This document shows positions 31,864 to 40,993 of a stretch of DNA of 64,000 nt, one piece after another. The stretch comes from Candidatus Solibacter usitatus. GTDB taxonomy: Bacteria; Acidobacteriota; Terriglobia; Bryobacterales; Bryobacteraceae. The notes below the pieces were generated by a model. That model was not told the origin of the DNA. It saw nothing but the letters and a program-made list of their open reading frames with translations, and made no database searches. The stretch spans positions 1 through 64,000 of the forward strand of contig JACRBC010000068.1 in NCBI GenBank assembly GCA_016213245.1, written 5' to 3'. Position 1 is the first letter of the stretch. Each line of letters starts with the position of its first letter. The translations under genes and the position numbers were made by a program.

Positions 31864-34797
31864 ATGCGCACGGTACTGGTTGGTCTCATCGGGTTGTGGC
31901 TGGCGGCGGCGGCGGAGAAGTGGACGGTGGACGATGTGCTGATGCAGGAGTCGGCGTCGGCACTCAACTGGAGCAGGGACGGGAAGGCGGCGGTGTATGT
32001 CAAGTCGCGGATGGACAAGGAGAAGGGCGAGAGCATCTCGCACCTGTATCTGAAGCGGCTGGGGGAGAGCGAGGAGATCCAACTGACGCGGGGGCAGGAG
32101 AGCGAGAGCAGCCCGAAGTTTTCGCCGTCGGGAAAGAAGATCGCGTTTCTGACTTCGAGGAAGGCTCCGGGGGCGCCTGGGGCTCCGGGTTCACCGGCGG
32201 GCGCGGCTGAGGCGCAGGGAGGCGGGGCGCAGGTGTGGTTGCTGAACGCCGGCGGCGGGGAGCCGTGGGCGGCGACGAAGTTCGAACGGGGCGTACGGGC
32301 GTTCGAGTGGCTGGACGACGACACCTTGCTGGTGGCGGCGCCGGAGGATTCGACGCTGCACGACCAGAAGGTGAAGGAGCGGAAGGACACGTCGCAGGTG
32401 GTGGATGATGAGAAGCACGCGCCGCCGGTGCGGCTGTTCCAGTTCGAATTGAAGGGCTCGAAGGCGACGCGGCTGACGGCGAATGCGGATCGCATTACGA
32501 GCGTGGACGCGTCGCCGGACGGCAAGTGGGCGATCACGGTACACAACCGGAGCCTGGCCGAGATCTACAACCAGAAGATCAAGCCGGTGACGATGCTCAC
32601 GGATTTGGGGACGGGCAAGAGCGTGGAGTTGTTCGCCGGGCAGAAGCTCTATCCGCGGCAGTTCCACTGGACGAACGACTCGAAGGGGTTTTACTTCGTC
32701 GCGCCGTACACGACGCATGCCTACCTTTACAACGCCTCGGTGAGCCTGGCGTATTGGTACGATGTGGCGCAAGGCAGGCACACCAAGGTGGACCTGCAAT
32801 GGGAGAACGGGCTGGGCGGGGGGATGAGCGTGACGCCGGACGGGTTTGTGGCGCTGCTGGCCAACGGGGCAAGGAACAAGGTGGCGCGGTACACGCGCTC
32901 CGGCGACACATGGACGCGGGAGTGGATGGAGGCGGAGGGCGTGCAAGGGGTGACGGTGAGCGAGGACGGGGCGCAGGCGATCTACACGCATTCGACGGCG
33001 TCGTCGCCGGCCAGGTGGATGCTGGCGAAGCTGGAGGGAGCGAAGTTCACCGGCGCGAAGGCGTTCGTGGAGACCAACGCGGGCTGGAAGAAGAAGCCGA
33101 TCGCGAAGACGGAGCTGGTGCGGTGGAAGGGCGCGCTGGACGAGGAGGTGGAGGGGATCCTCTACTACCCGCACGACTACACGGCGGGCAAGAAGCATCC
33201 GCTGGTGGTGATGATCCACGGCGGGCCGCACGGCCACGACGCGGACGCCTTCAGCGAGCGGATGGGGTATCCGCACCAGTTGTTCGCGCAGCGCGGGGCG
33301 TTCATTCTGAAGCCGAACTATCACGGCTCGTCGAACTACGGGCTGAAGTGGGGCGAGTCCATCTCGGGAGGCAAGTACAACGACCTGGAGTGGATCGACG
33401 TGGAGAAGGGGGTGGACGCGTTGATTGCCAGGGGCCTGGTGGACGCGGAGAAACTGGGGGTGATGGGGTGGAGCAACGGATCGATTATCACGATTGAGCT
33501 GACGACGAGGACGTCGAGGTACAAGGCGGCCAGCGCGGGGGCGGGCGACGTGAACTGGTCGAGCGACTGGGGCAACGCGGTGTTCGGGGACAGCTTCGAG
33601 CAGTACTACCTGGGCAAGACGCCGATGGAGGACCCGGAGCTGTACATCAGGAAGTCGCCGTTGTACCGCATGGACAAGGTGAAGACGCCGACGATTATCT
33701 ATTTCGGCACGGAAGACAAGCAGGTGCCGACCGAGCAGGGGTGGCAGCATTACCGGGCGTTGCAGCACTACGGGAAGACGGACGTGAAGTTCATCCTGTT
33801 TCCGGGCGAGGCGCACGGCCCGCGGAAGTACGTCCACCAGAAGAGGAAGGTGGACGAGGAATTGGCGTGGTTCGACAAATATCTATTTGGGACGGCGGCG
33901 GACGTGAACGAGGCGCTGAAGCCGGAGTCCGCGCTGGCGGCGATGGCGAGGGTGAAGAAGGCGGGAGAGATCCCGGAGACGGTGGAGCGGGGAGCGATCT
34001 CGATCGGGCGCTTCGAGGTGACGCGGGCGCAGTACCGGGCGTTCGACGCGGCCTATGCGGTGGCGGCGGGCACGGAGAGTTTCCCGGCGAGCGGCATCAG
34101 CTTCGAGCGGGCGGAGGCATACTGCGCCTGGCTGTCGAAGAAGACCGGCCGGACGTACCGGTTGGGCACGGAGGAGGAGATGGGCACGCTGCTGACGAAG
34201 TCGAAGACGGAGAACACGCTGGACGCGTGGGCGGGGTATGCGGTGAGCGTGGACGACGCGGGGCGGCTGAGCTCGCTGGTGGAGGGGATGGGGCCGGGGG
34301 CGCTGCTGAAGGCGGTGGGGTCGTATGCGGGGTCGGGCGACGATCCGCTGTTTGACCTGGGCGGGAACGCGGCGGAGTGGGTGCGGATGAAGGACGGCAA
34401 GGGGAAGGCGATGGGCGGGAGCGCGGACCGGCCGGTGGACGGCAAGAGCCTGGAGGCGGCGCGGGGGGACTACACGGGGTTCAGGGTGGTGGTGGAGGGG
34501 AGGGGAGGGGGCATATGCTCCCGCGCCGGACCTGCTGACTTGCTGGCGCGGGCTGGCATTCGGTGGCCGCTCCCCGTTGAAGACGCGCCTGGCATAGCTG
34601 ACCCCCTCCCTACCGGTCGGGGCTCTACCGGTCGGGGCTCTGACGGGCGCGGCTTCAGGGCATTTGACGGCCCGCAGGGCCATGGGGAACTTCCTCACGG
34701 TCGCGGCTCGGAAACGTGGGGAGTGCAATCTCGACTCGCTGGCAGGCGGGTGCGGGCTCGAGCCAGGGGACAAAGATGCGCCGGACCCGCTCGCTGA
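31864..34797 (+). CDS. S9-family prolyl oligopeptidase-like peptidase fused to an SUMF1/FGE-like domain
   Basis: A 977-residue exported protein from the ATG at 31864 (a 35-codon upstream extension lacks a ribosome site). Signal peptide at residues 1-18, then an N-terminal b-propeller (repeats such as SPKFSPSGKKIAFLTS), then an a/b-hydrolase with Ser537 in GWSNGS, Asp618 in GTEDKQVP and His651 in EAHGPRK. From about residue 700 a formylglycine-generating-enzyme (SUMF1)-like domain follows: ISIGRFEVTRAQYRAF, RAEAYCAWLSKKTGRTYRLGTEEE, LGGNAAEWVRM, GFRVVVEG. After residue ~880 the frame runs ~100 codons through GC-rich dispersed repeats and is probably not conserved. The fusion is unusual. Confidence 0.85.
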   Translation: MRTVLVGLIGLWLAAAAEKWTVDDVLMQESASALNWSRDGKAAVYVKSRMDKEKGESISHLYLKRLGESEEIQLTRGQESESSPKFSPSGKKIAFLTSRKAPGAPGAPGSPAGAAEAQGGGAQVWLLNAGGGEPWAATKFERGVRAFEWLDDDTLLVAAPEDSTLHDQKVKERKDTSQVVDDEKHAPPVRLFQFELKGSKATRLTANADRITSVDASPDGKWAITVHNRSLAEIYNQKIKPVTMLTDLGTGKSVELFAGQKLYPRQFHWTNDSKGFYFVAPYTTHAYLYNASVSLAYWYDVAQGRHTKVDLQWENGLGGGMSVTPDGFVALLANGARNKVARYTRSGDTWTREWMEAEGVQGVTVSEDGAQAIYTHSTASSPARWMLAKLEGAKFTGAKAFVETNAGWKKKPIAKTELVRWKGALDEEVEGILYYPHDYTAGKKHPLVVMIHGGPHGHDADAFSERMGYPHQLFAQRGAFILKPNYHGSSNYGLKWGESISGGKYNDLEWIDVEKGVDALIARGLVDAEKLGVMGWSNGSIITIELTTRTSRYKAASAGAGDVNWSSDWGNAVFGDSFEQYYLGKTPMEDPELYIRKSPLYRMDKVKTPTIIYFGTEDKQVPTEQGWQHYRALQHYGKTDVKFILFPGEAHGPRKYVHQKRKVDEELAWFDKYLFGTAADVNEALKPESALAAMARVKKAGEIPETVERGAISIGRFEVTRAQYRAFDAAYAVAAGTESFPASGISFERAEAYCAWLSKKTGRTYRLGTEEEMGTLLTKSKTENTLDAWAGYAVSVDDAGRLSSLVEGMGPGALLKAVGSYAGSGDDPLFDLGGNAAEWVRMKDGKGKAMGGSADRPVDGKSLEAARGDYTGFRVVVEGRGGGICSRAGPADLLARAGIRWPLPVEDAPGIADPLPTGRGSTGRGSDGRGFRAFDGPQGHGELPHGRGSETWGVQSRLAGRRVRARARGQRCAGPAR

Positions 34798-34830
34798 CGC
34801 TCGCGGCTCTACGCGCCGGGCGGGGGCGCC
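34600..34830. repeat. Cluster of dispersed GC-rich repeats at the end of the S9 gene
   Basis: Several copies of the CTCCCT-ACGGTCG(C/G)GGCTC family occur here: near 34605-34656 (two fused, taccggtcggggctc twice), 34691-34710 and 34785-34830. They encode the C-terminal tail of the S9 peptidase frame and reach to within 10 bases of the Oar-like gene stop. Their position implies insertion into the 3' end of the coding region. Confidence 0.6.
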
Positions 34831-34836
34831 GTGGCG

Positions 34837-37800
34837 TTAGAAGATGACCTGGAGGGAGAACTGGAACGAGCGGGGCGGCTCCTGGGCGGTGATGGCGCCG
34901 AAGGAGCTGGCGGTAGGGCCGGTAGCGGGTCCGCGAAGGACGGGCTCGTTGCGGACATTGAAGGTGTCGGCGCGGAAGCGGATCCTGGCGGTTTCGCTGA
35001 GGCGGAAGCTCTTGTTGAGCGAGAAGTCCAAGCGGCGCTGCGAGTCGAAGCGGACGTTGGAGAAGCGGAAAGGGAAGGTGCGCACGTTGGAGGCGAGCTG
35101 CTGGGCGCTGTTGCGGTTGAAGATGCCGGTATTGAACCAGCGGTCGGTGTTGCGCTGGCTGCTGGGGAGGGCGAGGGTGCTGGAGTCGCCGGTGATTAGC
35201 ATCTGGCCCCATTCGATGGGCTGGCCGGACTGGCGCTGGTAGACGCCGGCGAGCTGCCAGCCTCCGGCGAAGAACTCGGCGAAGCGATTCATGTTGGCGC
35301 CCCAATGGCGGCCCTTGCCGAAGGGGAGTTCCCAGATGCCGCTGCCGACGATGCGGTGGGCCCGATCAATGGAGGCCAGGGACTCATAGGGCATGGGGTC
35401 GGCGGCATTGAGGAACTGGGTCGCCTCCATGGCCTTGGACCAGGTGTAGGAGATCTGGAGGGTGAAGCCCCTGGTCATGCGTTTTTCCAGGCGCGCCTGG
35501 AGAGAGTGGAACCAGGAGTAGCCGACTGGATCAGCGTAGGAGACGGCGCCGAAATGGGGGTACGGCCGGAGCATCTGTTCGCGCGAGATGGTGGAAGAGG
35601 TGAAGAGCGGATCGAGTCCGAAGAAGGGACTGGTGAAGGCCTGGGCGAGGTAGCTGATGGCGGTCTGGTCGCGTGTGGGGCTGGTGCTGAGGGCGCTGAG
35701 CGGGGTGCCGTTGATGTTGCGCGTGGCGCCGAGGCGGGTGTTGCGGTTGCCGACGTAGCTGGCCTCGCCCATGAAGCCGAGGGGGAACTCCTCCTGGAGG
35801 CCGACGGACCAGCGCTGAGAGTAGGGCTGGACGCGCTGGTTGGCGTAGTAGGTGATGTTGGAGTTCAGGCTGGTGGTCATGCCGCTGCCGGGGGCCGACG
35901 GGGCGAGCAGGCCGTTGGGCAGAGGGTTGGCGAGGGTGGTCTTAAAGGTGAGGCCGTTGTCGTTGGACGCCTCAATGGGGGTGGACTGGGAGAAGCCGTT
36001 CAACAGGGCGCCGCTCTTGAAGGAGCCGATGGAGCCGTAGAAGACGCCGTAGCCGGCGCGGAGGACGATCCTGGGGGTGGCCTGGTAGGCGAGGCCGATG
36101 CGGGGGAGCCATGTCCAGCCCATGCCATCCCAGAATTCACGAGGGTTGCCGCCGGCGTTGGCGAAGGAGAGTCCGCCGTTCACCTTGAAAGCGGAGAGGG
36201 GAACCTCGGGGACGCGGGTGGAGGCGGAGTATCTCGCGATGGCGGCCGCGGAGATGGGATTGGCGGTACTGGCGAGGAAGGCGGTCACGGAGCGGTTGAA
36301 GCGTTCGGTGACGGGGGATTCATGTTCGGCGCGGAGGCCGAGGTTCAGGGTGAGTTTGCGGCTGACCTTCCAGTCGTCCTGGAAGTAGAGGGCGTAGTAG
36401 GTGTCCTGGATGGCGAAGGAGCCGGAGCGGGACATGGAGCCGCCGGGGATACCGAGGAGGGCGGCGACCATCGGAGCGCCGACGGGGGGAGCGGGGGAGG
36501 TGTTGAGGGGGCCGCGCGCCCAGACGTCGGAGAAGTTGAGGTTGGGGGCGTTGTCATTGGAGTGGCGGTCGGAAAAGACGCGGTAGAGGCGGACTTCGGG
36601 ACCGAAGCGGAGGTTGTGGTTGCCCTTGACCCAGGTGAAGTTGCCGACCCACGTATTGACGACGGAGGAAGCGAGGCCATCGCCGGACTCCGATGAGGAC
36701 AGTGAAGTGAGGTGGCCGATTTGGGTATATGGAACAGCGGATTGCCCGGCCGGGATCAGGGCGGCGAGGGTGGAGGAGAAGCCGAGGCTGGTGAGGTCAA
36801 AGCCCTGGGAGACGCGGCGTTCGGGGAATTCCTGCTGGGTGAGGCCGTAGCGGAAGTTCAGCAGGAAGGTGGGGCTGAACATGTGAACGTCGTCGAAGGC
36901 GATGGCGCGATTGATGCGATTGAGGATGATGCCGTTGACGGAGTTGCCGAAGGAGCGGTTCTTATCCTCTTCCCAGAAATCGCGGTGGGCGCGGACGAAC
37001 ATGCGGTTCTTCTCGTTGAAGACGTGGTCGATCCGGCCGATGGTGGTCCAGTAATCTTCGATGGCCTTGCCGGCCAGAAAGTAGTTATTGCCGCCATCGG
37101 CGTTGCCGGGCTGGTTGGGCAGGGGGTAGAGGTTGAAGATGGCTTTGCCGACGGGGTTGAGCCGGGAGGCGGGGAGGATGTTGCCGGGGATGGGGTCGCG
37201 GGAGAAGGCGCCGGTACCGGTGGCTTTGATGGTAGCGGGGTCGTAGTACTGATAGTTGGCGCCGAGTCTGAGGAGATCGGAGAAGTCGCCGTTGCGCCAG
37301 TTGGCGCGGGGGACGGTGGAGGTGGAGGCGCCGACGTTGGGGTCGCCGAACTTGTTGGCTTCGTAGGTGAAGTGCCAGAAGGTGCGGTTCCTGCCGTTGT
37401 AGAGCCTGGGGAGGATGACGGGGCCGCCAACGGATCCGCCGTAGCGGTTGTCCTGGTAGACGGCGATGACGCGCTGGCCGGGCTTGGCGGCGCGGTTCTG
37501 GTGGATGGTGGGGGTATCGAGGTCGGAGTGGCGGACCCACCAGTGCAACTGGCCGTGGAAGTCGTTGCCGCCGCCCTTGGTGTTGATGTTGACGACCGAC
37601 CCCATGGTGTGGCCGCTCTGGGCATCGAAGGAGGAGGTCTGGACTTTGAACTCGCCGATGGAGGACTGGGGCGGAGAGAAGGCGACGCGGACGTTGACGG
37701 AGTCAGAGAAGGTGTTGGTGATGCCGTCGATGTTGAACTCGTTGTTGAAGACGCCCGAGCCGTCGGTGGAAAACTGTGAGGGCGCGTTGTTGAAGGGGGC

Positions 37801-38313
37801 CTTGCGGAGGCGCATGTCGGTGCCGTTGACGGTACCGGGGGCGAGCAGGGTGAACTCCATGGCGTTGCCGGAGAAGATTGGGAGTTCGAGAACGCGGCGC
37901 TCGTCGACGACCTGGCCGAGGGAGGCCTCGGCGGTGGACAGCAGGGGCGTTTCGGCGGTGACGGCGATGGACTCGGTGACGTCGCCGACGGCGAGGGCGA
38001 AATTGAGTTCGACTGAGTCGTTGACGCGGACCTGGACGTTTTCACGGATGGATTTCTTGAATCCGGTAGTCTCCGCCGAGACTGTGTAGATGCCGGGCAG
38101 CAGGTAGGGGACGGTGAAGTTGCCTGACTCGTTGGTCTTGACGGTGAGGGCGACACCCGTTGCGATGTTGGTGGTTTTGACCTGAGCGCCGGGGATGGCT
38201 CCACCGGACGGATCGGTGACTCGCCCGAGGACGGTACCGCGGGTGTCCTGGGCGGAAGCGGGAAGGGCAGCCAGCGTGAGGGCCAGCAGGCAAAGAGAAA
38301 GCATTCGCGTCAT
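34837..38313 (-). CDS. Oar-like TonB-dependent receptor with carboxypeptidase-regulatory domain
   Basis: An 1158-residue outer-membrane protein; AGGAGG lies upstream of the ATG. Signal peptide at residues 1-21 (ending PASAQ), carboxypeptidase-regulatory domain at ~25-105 (VLGRVTDPSGGAIPGA), TonB plug at ~125-240 (VVDERRVLELPI; MGSVVNINTKGG), then a b-barrel with [21 protein letters not shown] and the C-terminal phenylalanine (FSLQVIF). It is only distantly similar to the Oar-like protein at 15-18 kb. No SusD-like or hydrolase partner lies next to it. It converges with the S9 peptidase across the repeat cluster. Confidence 0.92.
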   Translation of the reverse strand: MTRMLSLCLLALTLAALPASAQDTRGTVLGRVTDPSGGAIPGAQVKTTNIATGVALTVKTNESGNFTVPYLLPGIYTVSAETTGFKKSIRENVQVRVNDSVELNFALAVGDVTESIAVTAETPLLSTAEASLGQVVDERRVLELPIFSGNAMEFTLLAPGTVNGTDMRLRKAPFNNAPSQFSTDGSGVFNNEFNIDGITNTFSDSVNVRVAFSPPQSSIGEFKVQTSSFDAQSGHTMGSVVNINTKGGGNDFHGQLHWWVRHSDLDTPTIHQNRAAKPGQRVIAVYQDNRYGGSVGGPVILPRLYNGRNRTFWHFTYEANKFGDPNVGASTSTVPRANWRNGDFSDLLRLGANYQYYDPATIKATGTGAFSRDPIPGNILPASRLNPVGKAIFNLYPLPNQPGNADGGNNYFLAGKAIEDYWTTIGRIDHVFNEKNRMFVRAHRDFWEEDKNRSFGNSVNGIILNRINRAIAFDDVHMFSPTFLLNFRYGLTQQEFPERRVSQGFDLTSLGFSSTLAALIPAGQSAVPYTQIGHLTSLSSSESGDGLASSVVNTWVGNFTWVKGNHNLRFGPEVRLYRVFSDRHSNDNAPNLNFSDVWARGPLNTSPAPPVGAPMVAALLGIPGGSMSRSGSFAIQDTYYALYFQDDWKVSRKLTLNLGLRAEHESPVTERFNRSVTAFLASTANPISAAAIARYSASTRVPEVPLSAFKVNGGLSFANAGGNPREFWDGMGWTWLPRIGLAYQATPRIVLRAGYGVFYGSIGSFKSGALLNGFSQSTPIEASNDNGLTFKTTLANPLPNGLLAPSAPGSGMTTSLNSNITYYANQRVQPYSQRWSVGLQEEFPLGFMGEASYVGNRNTRLGATRNINGTPLSALSTSPTRDQTAISYLAQAFTSPFFGLDPLFTSSTISREQMLRPYPHFGAVSYADPVGYSWFHSLQARLEKRMTRGFTLQISYTWSKAMEATQFLNAADPMPYESLASIDRAHRIVGSGIWELPFGKGRHWGANMNRFAEFFAGGWQLAGVYQRQSGQPIEWGQMLITGDSSTLALPSSQRNTDRWFNTGIFNRNSAQQLASNVRTFPFRFSNVRFDSQRRLDFSLNKSFRLSETARIRFRADTFNVRNEPVLRGPATGPTASSFGAITAQEPPRSFQFSLQVIF

Positions 38314-38433
38314 TAGATCGCAACCTCCTGAATTCGAGGTCAGTATATCCTACTGACTTCCGGCTTTGGCGTCCTGGCGCTGGGAAGCGGCCGGACAGCA
38401 GAGGGTCTAGAGTGGTGCTGGAGGTGAAGTGAG

Positions 38434-38997
38434 ATGCGGTTTTCGTGGTTGGCGCTGGGGCTGATGGGAATGCTGTGGCTGGCGGGGTGCGGCGACCTGC
38501 TGTCGGTGCACCCGCTGGCGACGGCGGAGACGACGGTATTCGACGCGAGCCTGACGGGGGAATGGGCGTGCGCCGATAAAGACTGCAAGGGAACGGCGCT
38601 GATCCGCGCGGCATCGGTCGAGAAAAAGGAGTACGACATCGTGTGGATCCCCGGTGACGCCGACGAAGAGGCGCTGCGGCTGAAGGGAAAGCTGGTGAAG
38701 GTGGGCGAGCGGGTGGTGTTCGACCTGGTTTCCACGAAGAAGCAGGAGCTGGCGGTGGCGGGGCATTTCTTCATGCTGGTGGAGAAGACCAGCGACGGGG
38801 TGAAGTTCCACTGGCTGGACTCGGAGTGGCTGCGGAACAGAGTGGCGTGGCAGAACGCGCTGGCGCACACGATGGTGGGGGACAAGCCGGTGATCACGGC
38901 GGGGAGCGCGGAGATGAATGCGTTTCTGGCGAAGGCGGGGCTGGACGGGAAGGCGGTGTCGGACAGCCTGGCGTTCCGGAGGGTGAAGGGGCAGTAG
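38434..38997 (+). CDS. Predicted lipoprotein of unknown function
   Basis: A 187-residue protein with a strong ribosome site (GGAGGTGA). The lipobox WLAGC at residues 15-19 gives an acylated cysteine. The rest is a b-rich domain with SLTGEWACADKDCKGTALIRAA and HFFMLVEKT. It is likely anchored to the inner or outer membrane facing the periplasm. It is divergent from the Oar-like receptor (120 bases between starts) and could share regulation with it. Family not recognised. Confidence 0.7.
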   Translation: MRFSWLALGLMGMLWLAGCGDLLSVHPLATAETTVFDASLTGEWACADKDCKGTALIRAASVEKKEYDIVWIPGDADEEALRLKGKLVKVGERVVFDLVSTKKQELAVAGHFFMLVEKTSDGVKFHWLDSEWLRNRVAWQNALAHTMVGDKPVITAGSAEMNAFLAKAGLDGKAVSDSLAFRRVKGQ

Positions 38998-39012
38998 GGG
39001 GGCGGGGCGGCA

Positions 39013-39063
39013 GGGGACACGTCGAAATACGGCGCCGTTGGCGCCATATTTCGAGGTGTCCCC
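39013..39063. repeat. 24-bp near-perfect hairpin downstream of the lipoprotein gene
   Basis: Arms at 39013-39036 and 39040-39063 begin GGGGACAC and end GTGTCCCC, pair with two mismatches, and leave a 3-base loop. There is no T-run. It lies between two convergent genes and could be a bidirectional transcription barrier or a REP-type element. Confidence 0.7.
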
Positions 39064-39121
39064 GGCTGGGACGGATTGAGGTTCTGTCCGGTGAAGGGGC
39101 AGTAGGAGGGGCTGCGGTGAG

Positions 39122-40756
39122 TTAGTTACACGTACTCAGCTTGAAGGACGTGATGAAAGTGCTCCAGTTGAAGGAGCCGTCGGACGGAATGTACTCGGTG
39201 GTGAACACCAGTTGGCAGCCATCGACCGGGTCGACGCTGATGGTGCTGTAATCACCCCAGCGAGAGAGCGTCCCCGTCTGGGATCCGGTTCCGGTCTTGA
39301 TCAACGCCTCCGGTCCGAGGATGCCGAGAGGATCAGCCGGGCCGCGGTACGCATAGCGGATGCTCGGCTTGATGGCGGCGCTGGAGACGTTGTAGCCGAT
39401 GGCGATGCCGCCGGTTTTATCCATGGCGGCGCTCCCCATCCAGCGGTATTCGGAGTTAGGCGAGTAGGTACCCTGCTGGTAGACGACGGGCGTTGCGCTG
39501 GAGATGGTGCTGCCGGTGGCATTGCGGAGTTCGTACCAGCGGATGCCGCTGGCGCTGTTTGCGGACACGGCGTGGTTGATGAGGAGTGATTCGTGATCGG
39601 CGAACCGCCGGTAGCTGAGGCGGTAGTTCAGGCGGTCGGCCAAAGAGTCGAGGGTCCTGGTCGTTCCCAACTGAGGGATGCAGGTCCCGCCTCCGCAGGC
39701 GCGGCTGAAGGCGCTGACTCCGGCCAGGGCGGTGGGTCCGGTGAGCGTGCCGGCGCCGGCGGTCCAATTGACGGCGAACTTCCAGAAGTAGACGGCGCTG
39801 GAGGAGATGCTCAGCAGGGGGTTCGCCGTTCCAGCGGCTGGGAGGGTGGCGCTTTCCAGGTCGGCGGGGACGAGGCTGTGGTAGCTGTTGCTGGTCTGGG
39901 CGCAGATCTGGCGCGCCGAAGCGCCAATCAGCATCTTGTCCCGTTCGAACGCGCAAACCTTGTTGCCGGAGAAGGTCCGGCCCCGCTTGAACATGTTGTA
40001 GGTGATGTAGTAGGCGTCGGGCCAGACGCCCATCTTGGGAAAGTCGTTAAAGTCCGTCCCATAGGAATAGGCGTAACGGTTGTAGGTACCGGTGGGGTCG
40101 GGCCCGGTTGAGACGGCGACGCACTGGGTGTAAGGCGAGGCGGAAACCGCGAACTGGGTGAGGACCCAGCGGTCCGCGAGCTGGTCGTACTGGACGATGG
40201 GGTCACCGTCGTTGTATTTCTCACACGCCCCCCCGAAGCCCTGCCACACCACGTTGCCGTTTTTCGGGAAGCCGCCGACCAGGTTGAAACCGGTGATCTG
40301 TTGGTTCGCGTCGCGGGTGAGCGTGTAGATCGAATAACGCAGATTCACCCACTGCACGTAGTGGTTCGGTCCGAGGTCGCCGGTGGTGTCGGGCGGGGCC
40401 ACGCGGTAGCTGGGGTCCACAGGAGTTCCGTCCGTTGACGCCGCAAGGGGCACGGAGAAGGCCTTGACCGGACCCGCGCCGGTGGCCGCGAGGGGATCGT
40501 TGAACGCCGGATTCACGTTGCCGACGGGTTCGGGCCGGCCGGGCTCGAAGTCCCGCCCGCCACGCGCGGGGGTTACCGGTTTCCGATCGGGCAGGTCGCG
40601 CAACGGGACCGTGGTGGTGTCGAAACGAACGGGGAGGCTCACCTCGGCCCGGTGCTCCTCGGAGACCACCTCGCCGCGACCCTGGGCGAGAGTGACGGTG
40701 GGAACAGCCAAGGCGAGAACAACCGCGACAGCAAGGATCTCGAGCTTTGATTTCAT
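39122..40756 (-). CDS. Secreted protein of unknown function
   Basis: A 544-residue protein with a signal peptide (residues 1-24, ending TLAQG). The mature part starts with a Pro/Arg-rich segment then APPDTTGDLGPNHYVQWVN and LADRWVLTQFAVSASPY, motifs I recall from large secreted proteins of Acidobacteria and Myxobacteria. Several paired cysteines (AFERD...RQICAQTS; RACGGGTC) suggest disulfides. No catalytic motif stands out; a b-propeller-like fold is plausible. It has a strong sigma-70 promoter that ends only 8 bases before the ATG, suggesting leaderless translation. Confidence 0.75.
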   Translation of the reverse strand: MKSKLEILAVAVVLALAVPTVTLAQGRGEVVSEEHRAEVSLPVRFDTTTVPLRDLPDRKPVTPARGGRDFEPGRPEPVGNVNPAFNDPLAATGAGPVKAFSVPLAASTDGTPVDPSYRVAPPDTTGDLGPNHYVQWVNLRYSIYTLTRDANQQITGFNLVGGFPKNGNVVWQGFGGACEKYNDGDPIVQYDQLADRWVLTQFAVSASPYTQCVAVSTGPDPTGTYNRYAYSYGTDFNDFPKMGVWPDAYYITYNMFKRGRTFSGNKVCAFERDKMLIGASARQICAQTSNSYHSLVPADLESATLPAAGTANPLLSISSSAVYFWKFAVNWTAGAGTLTGPTALAGVSAFSRACGGGTCIPQLGTTRTLDSLADRLNYRLSYRRFADHESLLINHAVSANSASGIRWYELRNATGSTISSATPVVYQQGTYSPNSEYRWMGSAAMDKTGGIAIGYNVSSAAIKPSIRYAYRGPADPLGILGPEALIKTGTGSQTGTLSRWGDYSTISVDPVDGCQLVFTTEYIPSDGSFNWSTFITSFKLSTCN

Positions 40757-40764
40757 AGGTTTTC

Positions 40765-40793
40765 AGTATGCTGAACAAAATGAGCCTTGTCAA
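40765..40793 (-). promoter_or_regulatory. Strong sigma-70 promoter of the 544-aa secreted protein
   Basis: On the minus strand a perfect TTGACA (40793-40788), a 17-base spacer and CATACT (40770-40765) lie directly before GAAAACCT and the ATG at 40756. The expected start is within one or two bases of the ATG. No ribosome-binding site precedes the ATG. Confidence 0.7.
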
Positions 40794-40993
40794 TCCACGT
40801 GGAGTACTACAGCGCTTTGCGGAGTATCGGACCGTAGACACAGCACGACAGTGGAGTGACCTGGCCGTGGCCGGATCGATGTGGGCCCGGGGGGCCAGTC
40901 ATGAGGCGGCGCGGTGGGTATCGTTCTTCCGAGGCTGGACGAGTGCGTGGTGGCGGCGGCCGAGCGGCACGCGGGCGGTGATATGATCCCGGC

